Shown here one piece after another: positions 18,383 through 29,060 of a stretch of DNA of 64,000 nt (positions are counted from its first letter, which is position 1; each line of letters begins with the position of its first letter). The position numbers were made by a program, and so were the translations under genes. The stretch covers positions 1 through 64,000 of the forward strand of contig CACBYV010000008.1 in the NCBI GenBank assembly GCA_902543575.1, given 5' to 3'. A model generated the notes under the pieces. It worked only from the letters and a program-made list of their open reading frames with translations. It searched no databases and was not told the origin of the DNA. This DNA is from an uncultured Pelagibacteraceae bacterium (lineage in GTDB: Bacteria > Pseudomonadota > Alphaproteobacteria > Pelagibacterales > Pelagibacteraceae).

Positions 18383-20949
18383 TATTTGCCTTTCTTTTTC
18401 TTTTTATTTCTATCGTATTCTTTTCTTTTCTCAATTAAAATTAATGCTTCTTCCATAGTTAATTCAACAGGATCTTTTTCTTCAGGTATAGTCGCATTTA
18501 AAGATTTGTATTTAATGTAAGGACCATACTGACCTTTCATGATTCTAACTGGCTTTTTATCTTCAGGGTGTTCTCCTAAATCTTTTATCATAGATGATGA
18601 AATTCTTCCTGGTTTAGCTTCAGCAATTAATGTAACAGCTCTATTTAATCCAATTGTGAATAATTCATCAACATTTTCTAGCCTAGCTGATTTATTTTCA
18701 CATTTAAGGTAAGGACCAAATCTTCCAACATTCACAGTAATATCTTTATCATTTTCAGGATTTTTACCTAAACTTAATGGTAACGAGCATAAGTATTTTG
18801 CCTTTTCTAAATCAATATTTTCAATCTCAACTCCTTTAGGGATAGAAACATTTTTTAAATTATTTTCTTCTTTCTTTAATTTTCTTTTTTTCTTTTTAGT
18901 TTTTTCATCTTGCTCTATGATTTCTTTTTCAAATTGCAAATATGGACCAAATCTTCCATTTTTAAGAAAAATATCTTTACCTTTATCGTTTTTTCCAATG
19001 AATTTAGGTTCTGCTAGTGTCAATTGTTGTGCTGCTTTAGATTTTGATAGTGGTCTTGTAAATTTGCATTCTGGATAGTTTGAACACCCAATAAAAGCAC
19101 CACCTCTAAAACTATTTTTTAAACTTAATTGGCCAGTTTCACAAAGTTTACATTTTCTATCAATATTTCCATCTTTATCGACCTCAAATATAAGTGATCC
19201 AAGACTTTCATTTAATAGGTCTAATACTTCTCTGGTTCTTTTTTCTTTTACACCTGAAACATTAGAATTAAAGTCTTTCCAAAAGTTCTCTAAAACTTTT
19301 ATCCAATTTTCTTTACCTGATGTTATATCGTCTAATTGATCTTCTAATTTTGCAGTAAAATCATAATCAACATATTTGGTAAATAATTTTTCTAAAAAAG
19401 CAGAAAGTAATTTACCTCTATCAGTTGGGAAAAATCTTTTATTATTTATATCAGCATAACCTCTATTAGCTATTACTGAAATAATACTTGCATAAGTAGA
19501 CGGTCTTCCAATCCCTAGTTCCTCTAATTTTTTAACTAGACTTGCCTCTGAATATCTTGGCGGTGGTTGCGTATAGTGCTGTTCATCAATATGATCTTCA
19601 AACATTACTTCACCTTTTTCTACATCAGGCAAAGTATTTTCATTGTCATCATCATTTTCATCGATCTTATAAAGTTTTAGGAAACCATCAAATTTTAATG
19701 TTGAACCACTAGCTTTGAATATATTTTTATCATCATCTGAGTTGATGGTAATAGTTTTTCTATCAAATTTTGCTGACTGCATTTGTGATGATAAAGATCT
19801 AGACCATATTAAATTATAAAGTTTATATTGATCAGTACTTAAGTATTTTTTTATATCTTCTGGTTTTCTAATTATTTCTGTTGGACGTATAGCTTCGTGA
19901 GCTTCTTGAGCATTCTTTGCTTTTTTGCCACTATAATTTAGAGGTTGTTCTGGTAAATATTTATCACCGTAATTCTGTATTATAAAATCTCTGAAAGATA
20001 TTATCGCGTCTTTTGAAATATTAGTTCCATCTGTTCTCATATAAGTAATTAATCCTACGGTTTCACCTTCAATATCAATTCCTTGATATAGTCTTTGAGC
20101 AATTTGCATTGTTCTTGATGCTCCAAAACCAAGTTTACTCGATGCTGTTTGTTGTAATGTTGATGTAGTAAAAGGTCCTGATGGATTTCTGTTATAAGTT
20201 TTTGAACTTATATCTGTTATGTTATATTTTTTATTTTTTATTTTTGATAAAGCATCATTAATATCTTGTTTGTTTTTAAATGAAAATTTTTCAATCTTAT
20301 TTCCATCTAATTGTGAAATAGTTGTATTTATTTTTTCATTTTTGTTATTTTTAAAAATTATATTTAAAGTCCAAAATTCTTTTGGTTGAAAAACTTCTAT
20401 TTCCTGTTCTCTTTCGGTTAAAAGTCTTAGAGCTACAGACTGAACTCGACCAGCAGATTTCGAACCTGGTAATTTTGTCCATAGAATGGGGGAGATATTA
20501 AAACCTACTAAATAATCTAGAGCTCTTCTTGCCATATAAGCATCAACTAAATGTGGCTCTATTTTTCTTGGATTATCTATTCCATTTGTAACTGCTTTTT
20601 TTGTTATTTCGTTGAAAACAACTCTTTCAATTTCTTTATCTTTTAATAATTTTTTTTCTTCAAGAAATTCTTTTACATGCCAAGCTATTGCTTCGCCTTC
20701 TCTGTCAGGGTCAGTAGCTAGAATAATTTTTTTTGAATCTTTAGCACTATCTGTAATTTCTTTTAAATATTTTTTTGAAAAACTATCTACCTCCCAAATC
20801 ATTTTAAAATCATTTTCGGGATCAACAGAACCGTTTTTCGATGGTAGATCTCTTATATGCCCATAACTTGCAAGAACCGTATAATCTGATCCTAAATATT
20901 TATTAATTGTTTTTGCTTTTGCTGGACTTTCAACAATTACTAGATTCAT
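18382..20949 (-). CDS. topA: DNA topoisomerase I
   Basis: This type IA topoisomerase relaxes negative supercoils. It opens with the Toprim domain (MNLVIVESPAKAKTINKYLG, then ATDPDREGEAIAWHV), then SAGRVQSVALRLLTEREQEI, and the active-site stretch GLITYMRTDGTNIS near residue 300 with the catalytic Tyr. One zinc-ribbon-like unit (CKLCETGQ...GCSNYPEC) follows after about residue 590, then three GRFGPYLK/GQYGPYIK repeats. The 855 residues are standard. It lies 40 bases after plsY, without the dprA gene often found between them. Confidence 0.97.
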   Translation of the reverse strand: MNLVIVESPAKAKTINKYLGSDYTVLASYGHIRDLPSKNGSVDPENDFKMIWEVDSFSKKYLKEITDSAKDSKKIILATDPDREGEAIAWHVKEFLEEKKLLKDKEIERVVFNEITKKAVTNGIDNPRKIEPHLVDAYMARRALDYLVGFNISPILWTKLPGSKSAGRVQSVALRLLTEREQEIEVFQPKEFWTLNIIFKNNKNEKINTTISQLDGNKIEKFSFKNKQDINDALSKIKNKKYNITDISSKTYNRNPSGPFTTSTLQQTASSKLGFGASRTMQIAQRLYQGIDIEGETVGLITYMRTDGTNISKDAIISFRDFIIQNYGDKYLPEQPLNYSGKKAKNAQEAHEAIRPTEIIRKPEDIKKYLSTDQYKLYNLIWSRSLSSQMQSAKFDRKTITINSDDDKNIFKASGSTLKFDGFLKLYKIDENDDDNENTLPDVEKGEVMFEDHIDEQHYTQPPPRYSEASLVKKLEELGIGRPSTYASIISVIANRGYADINNKRFFPTDRGKLLSAFLEKLFTKYVDYDFTAKLEDQLDDITSGKENWIKVLENFWKDFNSNVSGVKEKRTREVLDLLNESLGSLIFEVDKDGNIDRKCKLCETGQLSLKNSFRGGAFIGCSNYPECKFTRPLSKSKAAQQLTLAEPKFIGKNDKGKDIFLKNGRFGPYLQFEKEIIEQDEKTKKKKRKLKKEENNLKNVSIPKGVEIENIDLEKAKYLCSLPLSLGKNPENDKDITVNVGRFGPYLKCENKSARLENVDELFTIGLNRAVTLIAEAKPGRISSSMIKDLGEHPEDKKPVRIMKGQYGPYIKYKSLNATIPEEKDPVELTMEEALILIEKRKEYDRNKKKKKGK

Positions 20950-20989
20950 ATTTAGAGAACGTACTTAAAACAGTTAAACTGTCAAATTA

Positions 20990-21562
20990 TTAAATTTTTG
21001 TCTTCGTTTCCTCTTTATTTATCAAGCGTTTAACGTTTTCTCGATGAGTATAAAAAATTAAAATAAACATTATGAAGTAAAACATAATATTATCATTGCT
21101 GTAAAAAAATATAAAAATAGGAACACTTAATGATCCAAGAATTGATCCTAATGATGAGTATTTAGATATTAAATATGTAATTACCCAAACAATACCAAAA
21201 ACAATACCCAAAAAATAATTTAAAATAATCAACATTCCAACATATGTTGCAACACCCTTACCACCTTTAAATTTTAACCATATTGGAAAAACATGCCCTA
21301 AAAAAACAGATAATGAACAAATGTAAATAAATTCTGGATAATTTAATTTAACATAAATTATTGGCAAAACCGCTTTTAAAATGTCTAGTAATAAAGTTGA
21401 GTAACCTAAAAATTTATTACCAGTTCTTAAAACATTGGTGGCCCCTATATTACCCGATCCTGTTTCTCTTATATCTTTTTTTAAAAAAATTTTTGTTAAT
21501 AAAAAACCAAAAGGAATAGAACCTAATAAATATGATAAAAGTGATAAAATAAAAATTTCCAT
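20990..21562 (-). CDS. plsY: Glycerol-3-phosphate acyltransferase (acyl-phosphate dependent)
   Basis: PlsY is an integral membrane enzyme that acylates glycerol-3-phosphate at position 1 using acyl-phosphate made by PlsX. The protein of 190 residues has about five membrane segments and the three conserved loops: LGSIPFG/GSGNIGATNVLR (35-46), KFKGGKGVATY near residue 95, and a C-terminal HREN motif. The partner plsX is at 56838. It abuts pyrC exactly (start 21562, pyrC stop 21563). Confidence 0.95.
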   Translation of the reverse strand: MEIFILSLLSYLLGSIPFGFLLTKIFLKKDIRETGSGNIGATNVLRTGNKFLGYSTLLLDILKAVLPIIYVKLNYPEFIYICSLSVFLGHVFPIWLKFKGGKGVATYVGMLIILNYFLGIVFGIVWVITYLISKYSSLGSILGSLSVPIFIFFYSNDNIMFYFIMFILIFYTHRENVKRLINKEETKTKI

Positions 21563-22852
21563 TTAAATATTGTAAAGTTCTTGTCCTTTTACGTATGTAT
21601 TGGTTACTTTTCCTTGTAATCTTTTATTTTCAATTGACGTATTTTTTGATTTAGAAACCAAGTTTTCTTGCTTTACTATCCAAGGTTTATTTATATCCAC
21701 AATACAGAAATCTGCATCATTACCTACGGATAAATTACCTTTATTGATTTTCAATATTTTTGCTGGATTGGAGGTTAATGCAGCAATAATTTTTTCAAGT
21801 TTTACAGATCCATTGTGATATAATTCTAATGACAAGGATAATAACGTTTCAATACCAGTTGCACCTGTAGCAGCTTGAGCAAAGGTTAATCTCTTTTGCT
21901 CTTCATCTTCAGGTTTGTGATCTGAAACTATTACATCGATTGTGCCATCATTTAATCCTTGCACTAAACTTAATCTATCATCTTCGGTTCTAAGTGGCGG
22001 TGACAATTTTAAAAAAGTTCTAAAGTCACCAATATCATTTTCATTTAAAGATAAATTATTTATTGATACCCCACAGGAAAATCTTACTTTCCCTTTTCTA
22101 TCTTTGATAATTTCAACTGATTTTCCTGATGAAATTTGAGAAATGTGATAACGACAATTATATTCTTCTAATAATGTTAAATCTCTCTCAATAATTATTA
22201 ATTCTGCTATTTCTGGGATACCTTGCAAACCAAGTTTTGTCGAAATTATTCCATCATTTATCATGCCATTTTCAGCTAATTCTTGATCTTCCGCATGTTG
22301 CATTATTAAAGATCCCAAATCTTTTGCTGAATTCATTATTCTGGACATAACTCTTGTATTTTGAATTGTTCTTATTCCATCTGTAAATGCTATTATTCCT
22401 TTACTTTGTAGAAGACCAAACTCTGTCATATTTGTACCCTCAGTGCCCTTTGTTAAAGATGCTGTGGGAAATATATTTATTTTTGATTTATCTCTGCCTC
22501 GTCTCTTTAAAAAATCTACTATTGAAACGTTGTCGATTATTGGATCTGTATTAGGCATTGTTACAACTGAGGTTACTCCCCCAGACAATGCAGCATTGCT
22601 CAAAGTTCTAAAATTTTCTTTATATTCATAGCCTGGCTCACCGACAAATACTCTCATATCAACTATACCTGGGAAAATATAATTCTCTTTTAAATCAATA
22701 ACTTTTTCTCTACTAGGAATGTTGTTTTTATTCACCTTTTTGCCAACACCTTCAATTTTTCCATCTTCACCTATTATTAATCCTCCTATTTCACTTATGT
22801 TGTTGTGAGGATCAATTATATTTGCGTTAATAAAGTATTTTTTTTTCATCAT
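21563..22852 (-). CDS. pyrC: Dihydroorotase-like protein PyrC lacking the HxH metal motif
   Basis: The 429-residue amidohydrolase-fold protein overlaps pyrB by 4 bases and belongs to the dihydroorotase family by [33 protein letters not shown] and SDHKPED. However, the N-terminal metal site, normally DxHxH in active enzymes, reads [10 protein letters not shown] at residues 65-74: Arg67 and Phe69 replace both histidines. In other bacteria such pseudo-dihydroorotases (PyrC', PyrX) are structural partners of aspartate carbamoyltransferase. Activity here is therefore doubtful by inference, and a second, active pyrC would be expected elsewhere. Confidence 0.85.
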   Translation of the reverse strand: MMKKKYFINANIIDPHNNISEIGGLIIGEDGKIEGVGKKVNKNNIPSREKVIDLKENYIFPGIVDMRVFVGEPGYEYKENFRTLSNAALSGGVTSVVTMPNTDPIIDNVSIVDFLKRRGRDKSKINIFPTASLTKGTEGTNMTEFGLLQSKGIIAFTDGIRTIQNTRVMSRIMNSAKDLGSLIMQHAEDQELAENGMINDGIISTKLGLQGIPEIAELIIIERDLTLLEEYNCRYHISQISSGKSVEIIKDRKGKVRFSCGVSINNLSLNENDIGDFRTFLKLSPPLRTEDDRLSLVQGLNDGTIDVIVSDHKPEDEEQKRLTFAQAATGATGIETLLSLSLELYHNGSVKLEKIIAALTSNPAKILKINKGNLSVGNDADFCIVDINKPWIVKQENLVSKSKNTSIENKRLQGKVTNTYVKGQELYNI

Positions 22853-23787
22853 TCACAAAAAATTTTTAAACATGCCATTCTTATTGCAACACCTAATTCA
22901 ACTTGTTCTTTTACAACACTCATATTGGTGTCATCAGCTAGTTTTGTGTCAATTTCAATACCGCGGTTCATTGGTCCAGGATGCATAATTATTGAATCTG
23001 ATTTTGCATATTCTAATTTATCCTGTGTTAGTCCATAGTATTCATAATATTCTCTATTAGAAGATAAGAATGAACTACTCATTCTTTCATTTTGAAGTCT
23101 AAGCATCATTACTATATCGCAATCTTTTACACCTTTCTTCATATTTGAAAAAATATTAACTCCAAATTTTTCTATATCTTTTGGTAAAAGGTTTGAAGGA
23201 GCTACAATATTAACTTCGGCACCCAACATGTTTAGCAAGTAAATATTAGATCTTGCTACTCTTGAATGTAGAATATCTCCACAAATTGCAACCTTTAACC
23301 CTTGAATTTTTTTTTTCCTATTCAATATAGTTAATGCATCAAGTAATGCTTGGGTGGGGTGTTCTCTCCTTCCATCACCAGCATTTAAAACAGCACAATT
23401 AACTTTTTGAGATAAAAGATTACAAGCCCCTGAATCTTGATGTCTTATAACTATTATATCAGGATGCATTGCATTTAATGTCATTGCAGTATCTATTAGC
23501 GTTTCACCTTTTTTAATTGCCGAGTTTGTTATATTCATTGACATAACATCTGCACCTAATCTTTTTCCTGCTAGTTCAAATGAGCTTTGTGTTCTTGTTG
23601 ATGGTTCAAAAAAAAGGTTAATTTGTGTTTTTCCCTTAAGTAAATCTAATTTTTTATTTTTACTTTTGTTTAATTCAATAAATTTTTCAGCTTCCTTTAA
23701 GATTAAATTAACATCATTTATTGATAAATCTTGAATACCTAAGAGATGTTTTTGAGAAATTTTAATAGCTTTGGTTTTAGTTGCCAT
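22849..23787 (-). CDS. pyrB: Aspartate carbamoyltransferase catalytic subunit
   Basis: It condenses carbamoyl phosphate with aspartate, the committed step of pyrimidine synthesis. The carbamoyl-phosphate site [20 protein letters not shown] is present, with [15 protein letters not shown] and the MHPGPMNRG segment. I prefer the ATG at 23787 (312 aa, [21 protein letters not shown]); a GTG seven codons upstream at 23808 is possible. It is coupled to pyrC, and no pyrI regulatory subunit is adjacent. Confidence 0.95.
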   Translation of the reverse strand: MATKTKAIKISQKHLLGIQDLSINDVNLILKEAEKFIELNKSKNKKLDLLKGKTQINLFFEPSTRTQSSFELAGKRLGADVMSMNITNSAIKKGETLIDTAMTLNAMHPDIIVIRHQDSGACNLLSQKVNCAVLNAGDGRREHPTQALLDALTILNRKKKIQGLKVAICGDILHSRVARSNIYLLNMLGAEVNIVAPSNLLPKDIEKFGVNIFSNMKKGVKDCDIVMMLRLQNERMSSSFLSSNREYYEYYGLTQDKLEYAKSDSIIMHPGPMNRGIEIDTKLADDTNMSVVKEQVELGVAIRMACLKIFCE

Positions 23788-23829
23788 TAAAACCAACTCT
23801 ATAGCCACAAAGGTTGATTAATGCAAGTA

Positions 23830-24285
23830 TTAATTATTAATAAAGTCTATGGCACCCTGTAAGATAAATGCAGCAGCATTTTTATCTATATTTTTTTCTA
23901 TTTTAGTTACGTTAATACCTAAATTTTCAGTTAATTTAAACGCCCCAACTGTTGATAATCTTTCATCCCAAAGACTTATTGGAAGATCAATTTCCTTTGA
24001 TATTGCTTTTGATACATCATTAACTGATTGAGAAGATTTACCAAAGGTTCCATCCATATTTATTGGATTACCAATAATTATTCCCTTAATATTATTTTCT
24101 TTAATAATATCCTCTAATTCATTGATAAGATCCTCAAATTTGGACTTGTTTATTGTTTTAAGTGGTGTGGCAATCTTTTGATTTTCATCACATATAGCTA
24201 CACCAATTCTCTTTGAACCTAAATCAAGACCAATTAATCTAGATGTATTTAGCTGTTTCTTTTTAAATTCCTCAATTGTGATCAT
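23830..24285 (-). CDS. ruvX: Putative pre-16S rRNA nuclease / Holliday junction resolvase-like (YqgF)
   Basis: The 151-residue RNase H-fold protein has the metal-binding Asp in LIGLDLGSKRIGVAICDE and the later DERLSTVGA motif. YqgF family members process the 16S rRNA 5' end; resolvase activity has also been proposed. It is the first gene of the ruvX-pyrB-pyrC-plsY-topA-ridA run and is divergent from gatC, with a 49-base gap between the start codons. Confidence 0.88.
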   Translation of the reverse strand: MITIEEFKKKQLNTSRLIGLDLGSKRIGVAICDENQKIATPLKTINKSKFEDLINELEDIIKENNIKGIIIGNPINMDGTFGKSSQSVNDVSKAISKEIDLPISLWDERLSTVGAFKLTENLGINVTKIEKNIDKNAAAFILQGAIDFINN

Positions 24286-24334
24286 ATTGTATATTTTTTA
24301 CTTAAGTGATAGTTTGCGGCAATATTTTTACCAT

Positions 24335-24622
24335 ATGAGTATAGATCTTAAAACAGTAAAGCACATTTCGAAATTAGCAAGAATTTCTATTAATGATGAA
24401 AAAGCTAACAAATTAAAGGGCGACTTAAATAATATATTTGAATTTATAGAAAAATTAAATGAATTAAATACTGATAATGTTCAAGCTTTAACATCAATTG
24501 CTGAGACCACCCTAAGATTTAGAAAAGATGAAATTAAATCAGAAAATATCAGAGAAAAAATTTTAAAAAACTCACCTGATGAAAATAAAGATTTTTTTGT
24601 TGTACCAAAGGTTGTTGAATAA
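24335..24622 (+). CDS. gatC: Asp-tRNA(Asn)/Glu-tRNA(Gln) amidotransferase subunit C
   Basis: GatC stabilises the GatA-GatB amidotransferase. With the ATG at 24335 the product is 95 residues, the standard size, starting MSIDLKTVKHISKLARISI and ending FFVVPKVVE, the typical tail that contacts GatA. An in-frame ATG further upstream at 24278 would overlap ruvX and add an unrelated 19-residue leader, so I rejected it. The stop overlaps the gatA start by 1 base. Confidence 0.94.
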   Translation: MSIDLKTVKHISKLARISINDEKANKLKGDLNNIFEFIEKLNELNTDNVQALTSIAETTLRFRKDEIKSENIREKILKNSPDENKDFFVVPKVVE

Positions 24623-26082
24623 TGTCAGATATAACAAGTCAAAGTTTATTCGAGTTAACATCGAATATAAAAGAAAAAAAACTATCTTCAGAGGAAATTA
24701 CAAAAGCATTCATAAACCGTGCTGAAAAATCGAGAAAATTAAATGTTTATGTTACAGATAATTTTGAAAAAGCAATAGATCAATCAAAGAAATTTGATTC
24801 TAATCCTAATTTAGATTTTAAACTACCAGGTATTCCTATTGCTGTTAAAGATTTATTTTGTACAAATGGAGTTAGAACAACAGCAGGTAGCAAAATATTA
24901 AATAACTTCGTTCCCACATATGAGTCTACAGTTACACAAAATTTGTGGAGTCAAGGAGCAATCCTTCTTGGTAAACTTAATTGTGATGAATTTGCTATGG
25001 GCTCTTCAAATGAAACTAGTTTTTTTGGAAATGTTCAAAATCCAGTAGGAGAAAATTTAGTCCCTGGTGGATCTTCAGGAGGTTCTTCTGCAGCTGTTGC
25101 TGCAAATTTAACTCCAGTTACCATTGGAACAGATACAGGTGGATCTATTCGTCAACCAGCATCATTTACAGGAACTGTTGGACTTAAACCTACATATGGA
25201 AGTTGTTCTCGTTATGGAATTGTAGCATTTGCTTCATCTTTAGACCAAGCAGGACCTATGACGAAAAATGTAAGAGACTGTTCTATGCTTTTAGAGGTGA
25301 TATCATCATTTGATCAAAAAGATTCAACTTCAATTGATTACAAAAGAAATTATTATTCAAAAGAATTATCAAAAGATATTAAAGGAAAGAAAATTGGCAT
25401 TCCTAAAGAATATAGAGTTGACAATATGCCTGACGAAATTGAACAGCTATGGAAAAATGGCATCTCATATGCAAAAGATTGCGGAGCAGAAATTATTGAT
25501 ATTTCGCTTCCACATACTAATTACGCATTACCAACTTATTATATTGTTGCACCAGCTGAAGCATCTTCAAATCTAGCTAGATATGATGGTGTTAAATATG
25601 GATTTAGATCTCCTGGTCAAAATTTAATAGAAATGTACGAAAAAACTAGATCTGAAGGTTTTGGCGATGAAGTTAAAAGAAGAATTATGATTGGAACTTA
25701 TGTTTTATCTTCTGGTTATTATGATGCCTATTATCTAAAAGCGCAGAAAGTAAGACAATTAATAAAAAAAGATTTTGATGATGCCTTTTCTAAAGTTGAT
25801 GCAATTTTAACTCCATCTACTCCAAGCTCAGCTTTTAAAATTGGTGAAAAAACAAATGATCCAGTATCAATGTATTTAAATGATATATTTACAGTTCCAA
25901 TAAATTTAGCAGGCTTACCAGGTATTTCTATACCAGCTGGTAAAGATAAAAATAATTATCCTTTAGGCCTTCAAGTTATTGGAAAACCTTTTGATGAGCA
26001 AAATATACTTAATATTTCTTATGCATTAGAAGATAAGATTAATTTTAAAAATGATATTTCAGACTGGTGGTTAAGTGAGTAA
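24622..26082 (+). CDS. gatA: Asp-tRNA(Asn)/Glu-tRNA(Gln) amidotransferase subunit A
   Basis: GatA releases ammonia from glutamine for transamidation of mischarged tRNA. The Ser-cisSer-Lys amidase triad is visible: Lys in [11 protein letters not shown], the Gly/Ser-rich loop [16 protein letters not shown], and the nucleophile loop [16 protein letters not shown]. The 486 residues are full length. The presence of gatCAB implies that Gln-tRNA and possibly Asn-tRNA are made indirectly. Confidence 0.97.
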   Translation: MSDITSQSLFELTSNIKEKKLSSEEITKAFINRAEKSRKLNVYVTDNFEKAIDQSKKFDSNPNLDFKLPGIPIAVKDLFCTNGVRTTAGSKILNNFVPTYESTVTQNLWSQGAILLGKLNCDEFAMGSSNETSFFGNVQNPVGENLVPGGSSGGSSAAVAANLTPVTIGTDTGGSIRQPASFTGTVGLKPTYGSCSRYGIVAFASSLDQAGPMTKNVRDCSMLLEVISSFDQKDSTSIDYKRNYYSKELSKDIKGKKIGIPKEYRVDNMPDEIEQLWKNGISYAKDCGAEIIDISLPHTNYALPTYYIVAPAEASSNLARYDGVKYGFRSPGQNLIEMYEKTRSEGFGDEVKRRIMIGTYVLSSGYYDAYYLKAQKVRQLIKKDFDDAFSKVDAILTPSTPSSAFKIGEKTNDPVSMYLNDIFTVPINLAGLPGISIPAGKDKNNYPLGLQVIGKPFDEQNILNISYALEDKINFKNDISDWWLSE

Positions 26083-27541
26083 AAATAGTGAATATCTTAT
26101 TGAAAGAGAAAATAAACAATATGAAGTGATAATTGGTTTAGAAGTGCACGCTCAAGTTACTTCAGAGTCAAAACTTTTCTCTCAATCATCAACAAAATTT
26201 GGTGCAGATCCAAACACACAAGTTAGTCTCGTAGATGCAGCATTTCCAGGAATGTTACCAGTTATAAATGAATTTTGTATTGAACAAGCAATTAAAACTG
26301 GAATAGGACTTAAAGCCAAAATAAATAAAAAATCTGTCTTTGATAGAAAAAATTATTTTTATGCAGATTTACCCCAAGGATATCAAATCTCTCAATACAA
26401 ATATCCAATTGTCGGTGAAGGAAAAGTAATTTTGGATATGCCGGATGGTCAAAAAGAAATTGGAATTGAAAGATTACACTTAGAGCAAGATGCAGGCAAA
26501 AGTATTCATGATATTGATCCAAATAATACATTAGTCGATTTAAATAGATCTGGAGTAGCTTTAATGGAAATAGTAAGTAAGCCTGATTTGAGATCTCCAG
26601 ATGAAGTCAACGTTTATATAAAAAAATTAAGATCGATAATGAGATATTTAGGAACATGTGATGGCAATATGCAAGAAGGTTCTTTGAGAGCAGATGTTAA
26701 TGTTTCAGTAAGATTAAAAGGGGAGACTGAATTCGGCACCAGGTGTGAAATTAAAAATGTTAATTCAATAAAATTTATGCAAATGGCAATAATATCCGAA
26801 GCAAATAGACAAATAGATTTGTTAGAGGAGGGTAAAGAAATAGATCAAGAGACAAGACTTTTTGACACTAAAAGAAATGAGACAAGATCTATGAGATCAA
26901 AAGAAGACGCGCATGATTACAGATATTTTCCTGACCCAGATCTATTACCGCTTGAAATAAGCCAAGAGTTAATTGAAAAAATAAAATCAGATATACCTGA
27001 ATTACCAGATGAAAAGAAAAAAAGGTTTATAGATAAATTTAATCTTTCACCATATGAAGCAACAATTTTGGTATCTGACATTGAAACATCAAATTTCTTT
27101 GAAGAAGTTATAAAAAATTCAGATGTTAAATTAGCAACAAACTGGATTACAGGTGAATTATTTGCAGTTTTAAATGAAAAAAATTTAGAAATATCTCAAA
27201 GCCCAGTTAGTGCTAAAAATCTATCAAAACTTATTAATCTTATAAAAGATGGAACCATATCAGGAAAAATAGCTAAAACAGTTTTTGAACAAATGATAGA
27301 TGGAGATCAAGATCCATTAATAATAGTAAAAGAAAAAGGTTTAAAACAAGAAAGCGATCCAAAAGCAATTGAGGAATTGATAAATAAAGTTATTGAAAAC
27401 AATTCAGATAAGGTTGCTGAATATAAATCTGGTAAAGATAAATTATTTGGCTTTTTTGTTGGTCAAGCCATGAAAGAAAGTAAAGGAAAAGGTAATCCTC
27501 AATTAATAAACAAAATATTAAAAGAAAAGTTGAATGGATAA
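26075..27541 (+). CDS. gatB: Asp-tRNA(Asn)/Glu-tRNA(Gln) amidotransferase subunit B
   Basis: GatB activates the mischarged aminoacyl-tRNA and receives ammonia from GatA. Marks include [48 protein letters not shown] and the tail YqeY-like domain. The 488 residues are standard. It starts with GTG at 26075, inside the last 8 bases of gatA. The stop overlaps the next gene by 8 bases. Confidence 0.96.
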   Translation: MSKNSEYLIERENKQYEVIIGLEVHAQVTSESKLFSQSSTKFGADPNTQVSLVDAAFPGMLPVINEFCIEQAIKTGIGLKAKINKKSVFDRKNYFYADLPQGYQISQYKYPIVGEGKVILDMPDGQKEIGIERLHLEQDAGKSIHDIDPNNTLVDLNRSGVALMEIVSKPDLRSPDEVNVYIKKLRSIMRYLGTCDGNMQEGSLRADVNVSVRLKGETEFGTRCEIKNVNSIKFMQMAIISEANRQIDLLEEGKEIDQETRLFDTKRNETRSMRSKEDAHDYRYFPDPDLLPLEISQELIEKIKSDIPELPDEKKKRFIDKFNLSPYEATILVSDIETSNFFEEVIKNSDVKLATNWITGELFAVLNEKNLEISQSPVSAKNLSKLINLIKDGTISGKIAKTVFEQMIDGDQDPLIIVKEKGLKQESDPKAIEELINKVIENNSDKVAEYKSGKDKLFGFFVGQAMKESKGKGNPQLINKILKEKLNG

Positions 27542-28181
27542 AAATTTCATAATTGATCAAAATATGATCAATTATATTTTTTCACATACAAATAATCTTC
27601 ACAAAGTACAAAAAAAATTATTAAAATATAACGAAAAACTTGGTCATATTAAAAAATTACAAATTTCAATTCTACAAGCTAACTTCATACAATTTATCAT
27701 AAAAATTAATAACTATAAATCATATTTAGAAATTGGCACTTTTACAGGTTACAGTATTTTATCTGCTGCACTTGCTTTACCTAAGAATTGCAAATTAATT
27801 GGCATAGATAAAAATTTAAAAACTAACAATGAGGCAATTAAGTTTTTTAAAGAAGCAAAGCAAGATAAAAAAATAAATCTTATATGTAACAATGGAAAAA
27901 TTGCCCTTGAAAATTTAATTAAGAAAAAGAAAAAATATGATGTGATATTAATTGATGCAGATAAAGAAAATTATATAAATTATTTTAGACAGTCTCTTAA
28001 GTTAAAAAGTAAAAAGGGTATAATTTTAATTGATAATACGCTTTGGAAAGGAGATGTTGCAAATCCAAAGATACAAGACAAATTAACTATAAAATTAAGA
28101 GAATTTAATAAATACATAAAAAAATCATCTATTAATAAGTATATTTTACCAATTGGTGATGGTTTTACAGTTTGTTGGTAA
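27534..28181 (+). CDS. SAM-dependent O-methyltransferase (caffeoyl-CoA/catechol OMT-like)
   Basis: The 215-residue product has the class I methyltransferase motif [21 protein letters not shown], the acidic GIDKN strand end, and [17 protein letters not shown], the metal-binding DADK motif of the Mg2+-dependent family-3 O-methyltransferases. The end, [11 protein letters not shown], is also family-typical. The substrate is unknown. It is translationally coupled to gatB by an 8-base overlap, which suggests shared transcription, not shared function. Confidence 0.85.
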   Translation: MDKNFIIDQNMINYIFSHTNNLHKVQKKLLKYNEKLGHIKKLQISILQANFIQFIIKINNYKSYLEIGTFTGYSILSAALALPKNCKLIGIDKNLKTNNEAIKFFKEAKQDKKINLICNNGKIALENLIKKKKKYDVILIDADKENYINYFRQSLKLKSKKGIILIDNTLWKGDVANPKIQDKLTIKLREFNKYIKKSSINKYILPIGDGFTVCW

Positions 28182-28183
28182 TT

Positions 28184-29056
28184 ATGTTTGAAATCTTATC
28201 TTTTTATAAAATATCAAAACTTAATAAATTAAAAATTATTAAAAAAAATATTTTAAAAGAAACTAATAAACTTGATATTAAAGGTCTTATAATATTATCT
28301 CCTGAAGGAATTAATGGCACAATATCAGGTAGTCATACAAAAATTAAACTTACAATTACAAAAATAAAAAAAATCTTGTCAATTGATAAGTTTGATATTC
28401 AAAATAAAATTAACTCAAAAATATTACCATACTCAAAAAATAAAGTTAAAATAAAAGATGAAGTGGTTCCAATTAATGAAAAAATTAATTTTAAAAATTT
28501 TTTTAATAAAAAATATTTATCACCTAAAAAATGGGACGAATTTATATCTAAAAAAAATATTAAACTGATTGATGCCAGAAAACCTTTTGAATATAAGATT
28601 GGTACATTTAAAAATGCTCTTAATCCAGAAACTAAAAATTTTAGAGATTTTAAAAATTATTTATCAAAATTTAATAAAGATCAATCTATAGGGATGTTTT
28701 GCACCGGTGGTATCAGGTGTGAAAAAGCGTCTAATTATCTTAACAATAAAGGTTTTAAAAATGTTTATATGCTTAAGGGTGGTATCTTAAATTATTTTAA
28801 AAAAACTGATCCAAAAAAAAGTAAGTGGAATGGTGAATGTTTTGTTTTTGATAAAAGAGTGACTATTAAAAAAAACCTAGAAATTGGAAATTATACTGTT
28901 TGTGGTGGTTGTAGAATGCCATTGCATAAAAAACTAACCAAATCAAAAAAGTATAAAGTAGGCCTATCATGTCCAAATTGTTTTGATAAATTGACAAATG
29001 ATCAAATAAAACGTTTCACAATGAGGCACAATCAAATGATAAATTCAAAAAAATGA
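28184..29056 (+). CDS. trhO: tRNA uridine(34) hydroxylase (rhodanese-domain TrhO/YceA)
   Basis: TrhO hydroxylates U34 of tRNAs on the way to 5-carboxymethoxyuridine-type modifications. It has an N-terminal acylphosphatase-like domain (LIILSPEGINGTISG) and a rhodanese domain (KLIDARKPFEYKIGTFKNALNP) with the active-site loop FCTGGIRCEKAS. A Cys cluster (CGGCRMPLHKK...CPNC) follows in the C-terminal region. The ATG at 28184 gives 290 residues; an upstream in-frame TTG at 28172 overlaps the previous gene and was not used. Confidence 0.92.
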   Translation: MFEILSFYKISKLNKLKIIKKNILKETNKLDIKGLIILSPEGINGTISGSHTKIKLTITKIKKILSIDKFDIQNKINSKILPYSKNKVKIKDEVVPINEKINFKNFFNKKYLSPKKWDEFISKKNIKLIDARKPFEYKIGTFKNALNPETKNFRDFKNYLSKFNKDQSIGMFCTGGIRCEKASNYLNNKGFKNVYMLKGGILNYFKKTDPKKSKWNGECFVFDKRVTIKKNLEIGNYTVCGGCRMPLHKKLTKSKKYKVGLSCPNCFDKLTNDQIKRFTMRHNQMINSKK

Positions 29057-29060
29057 TATC

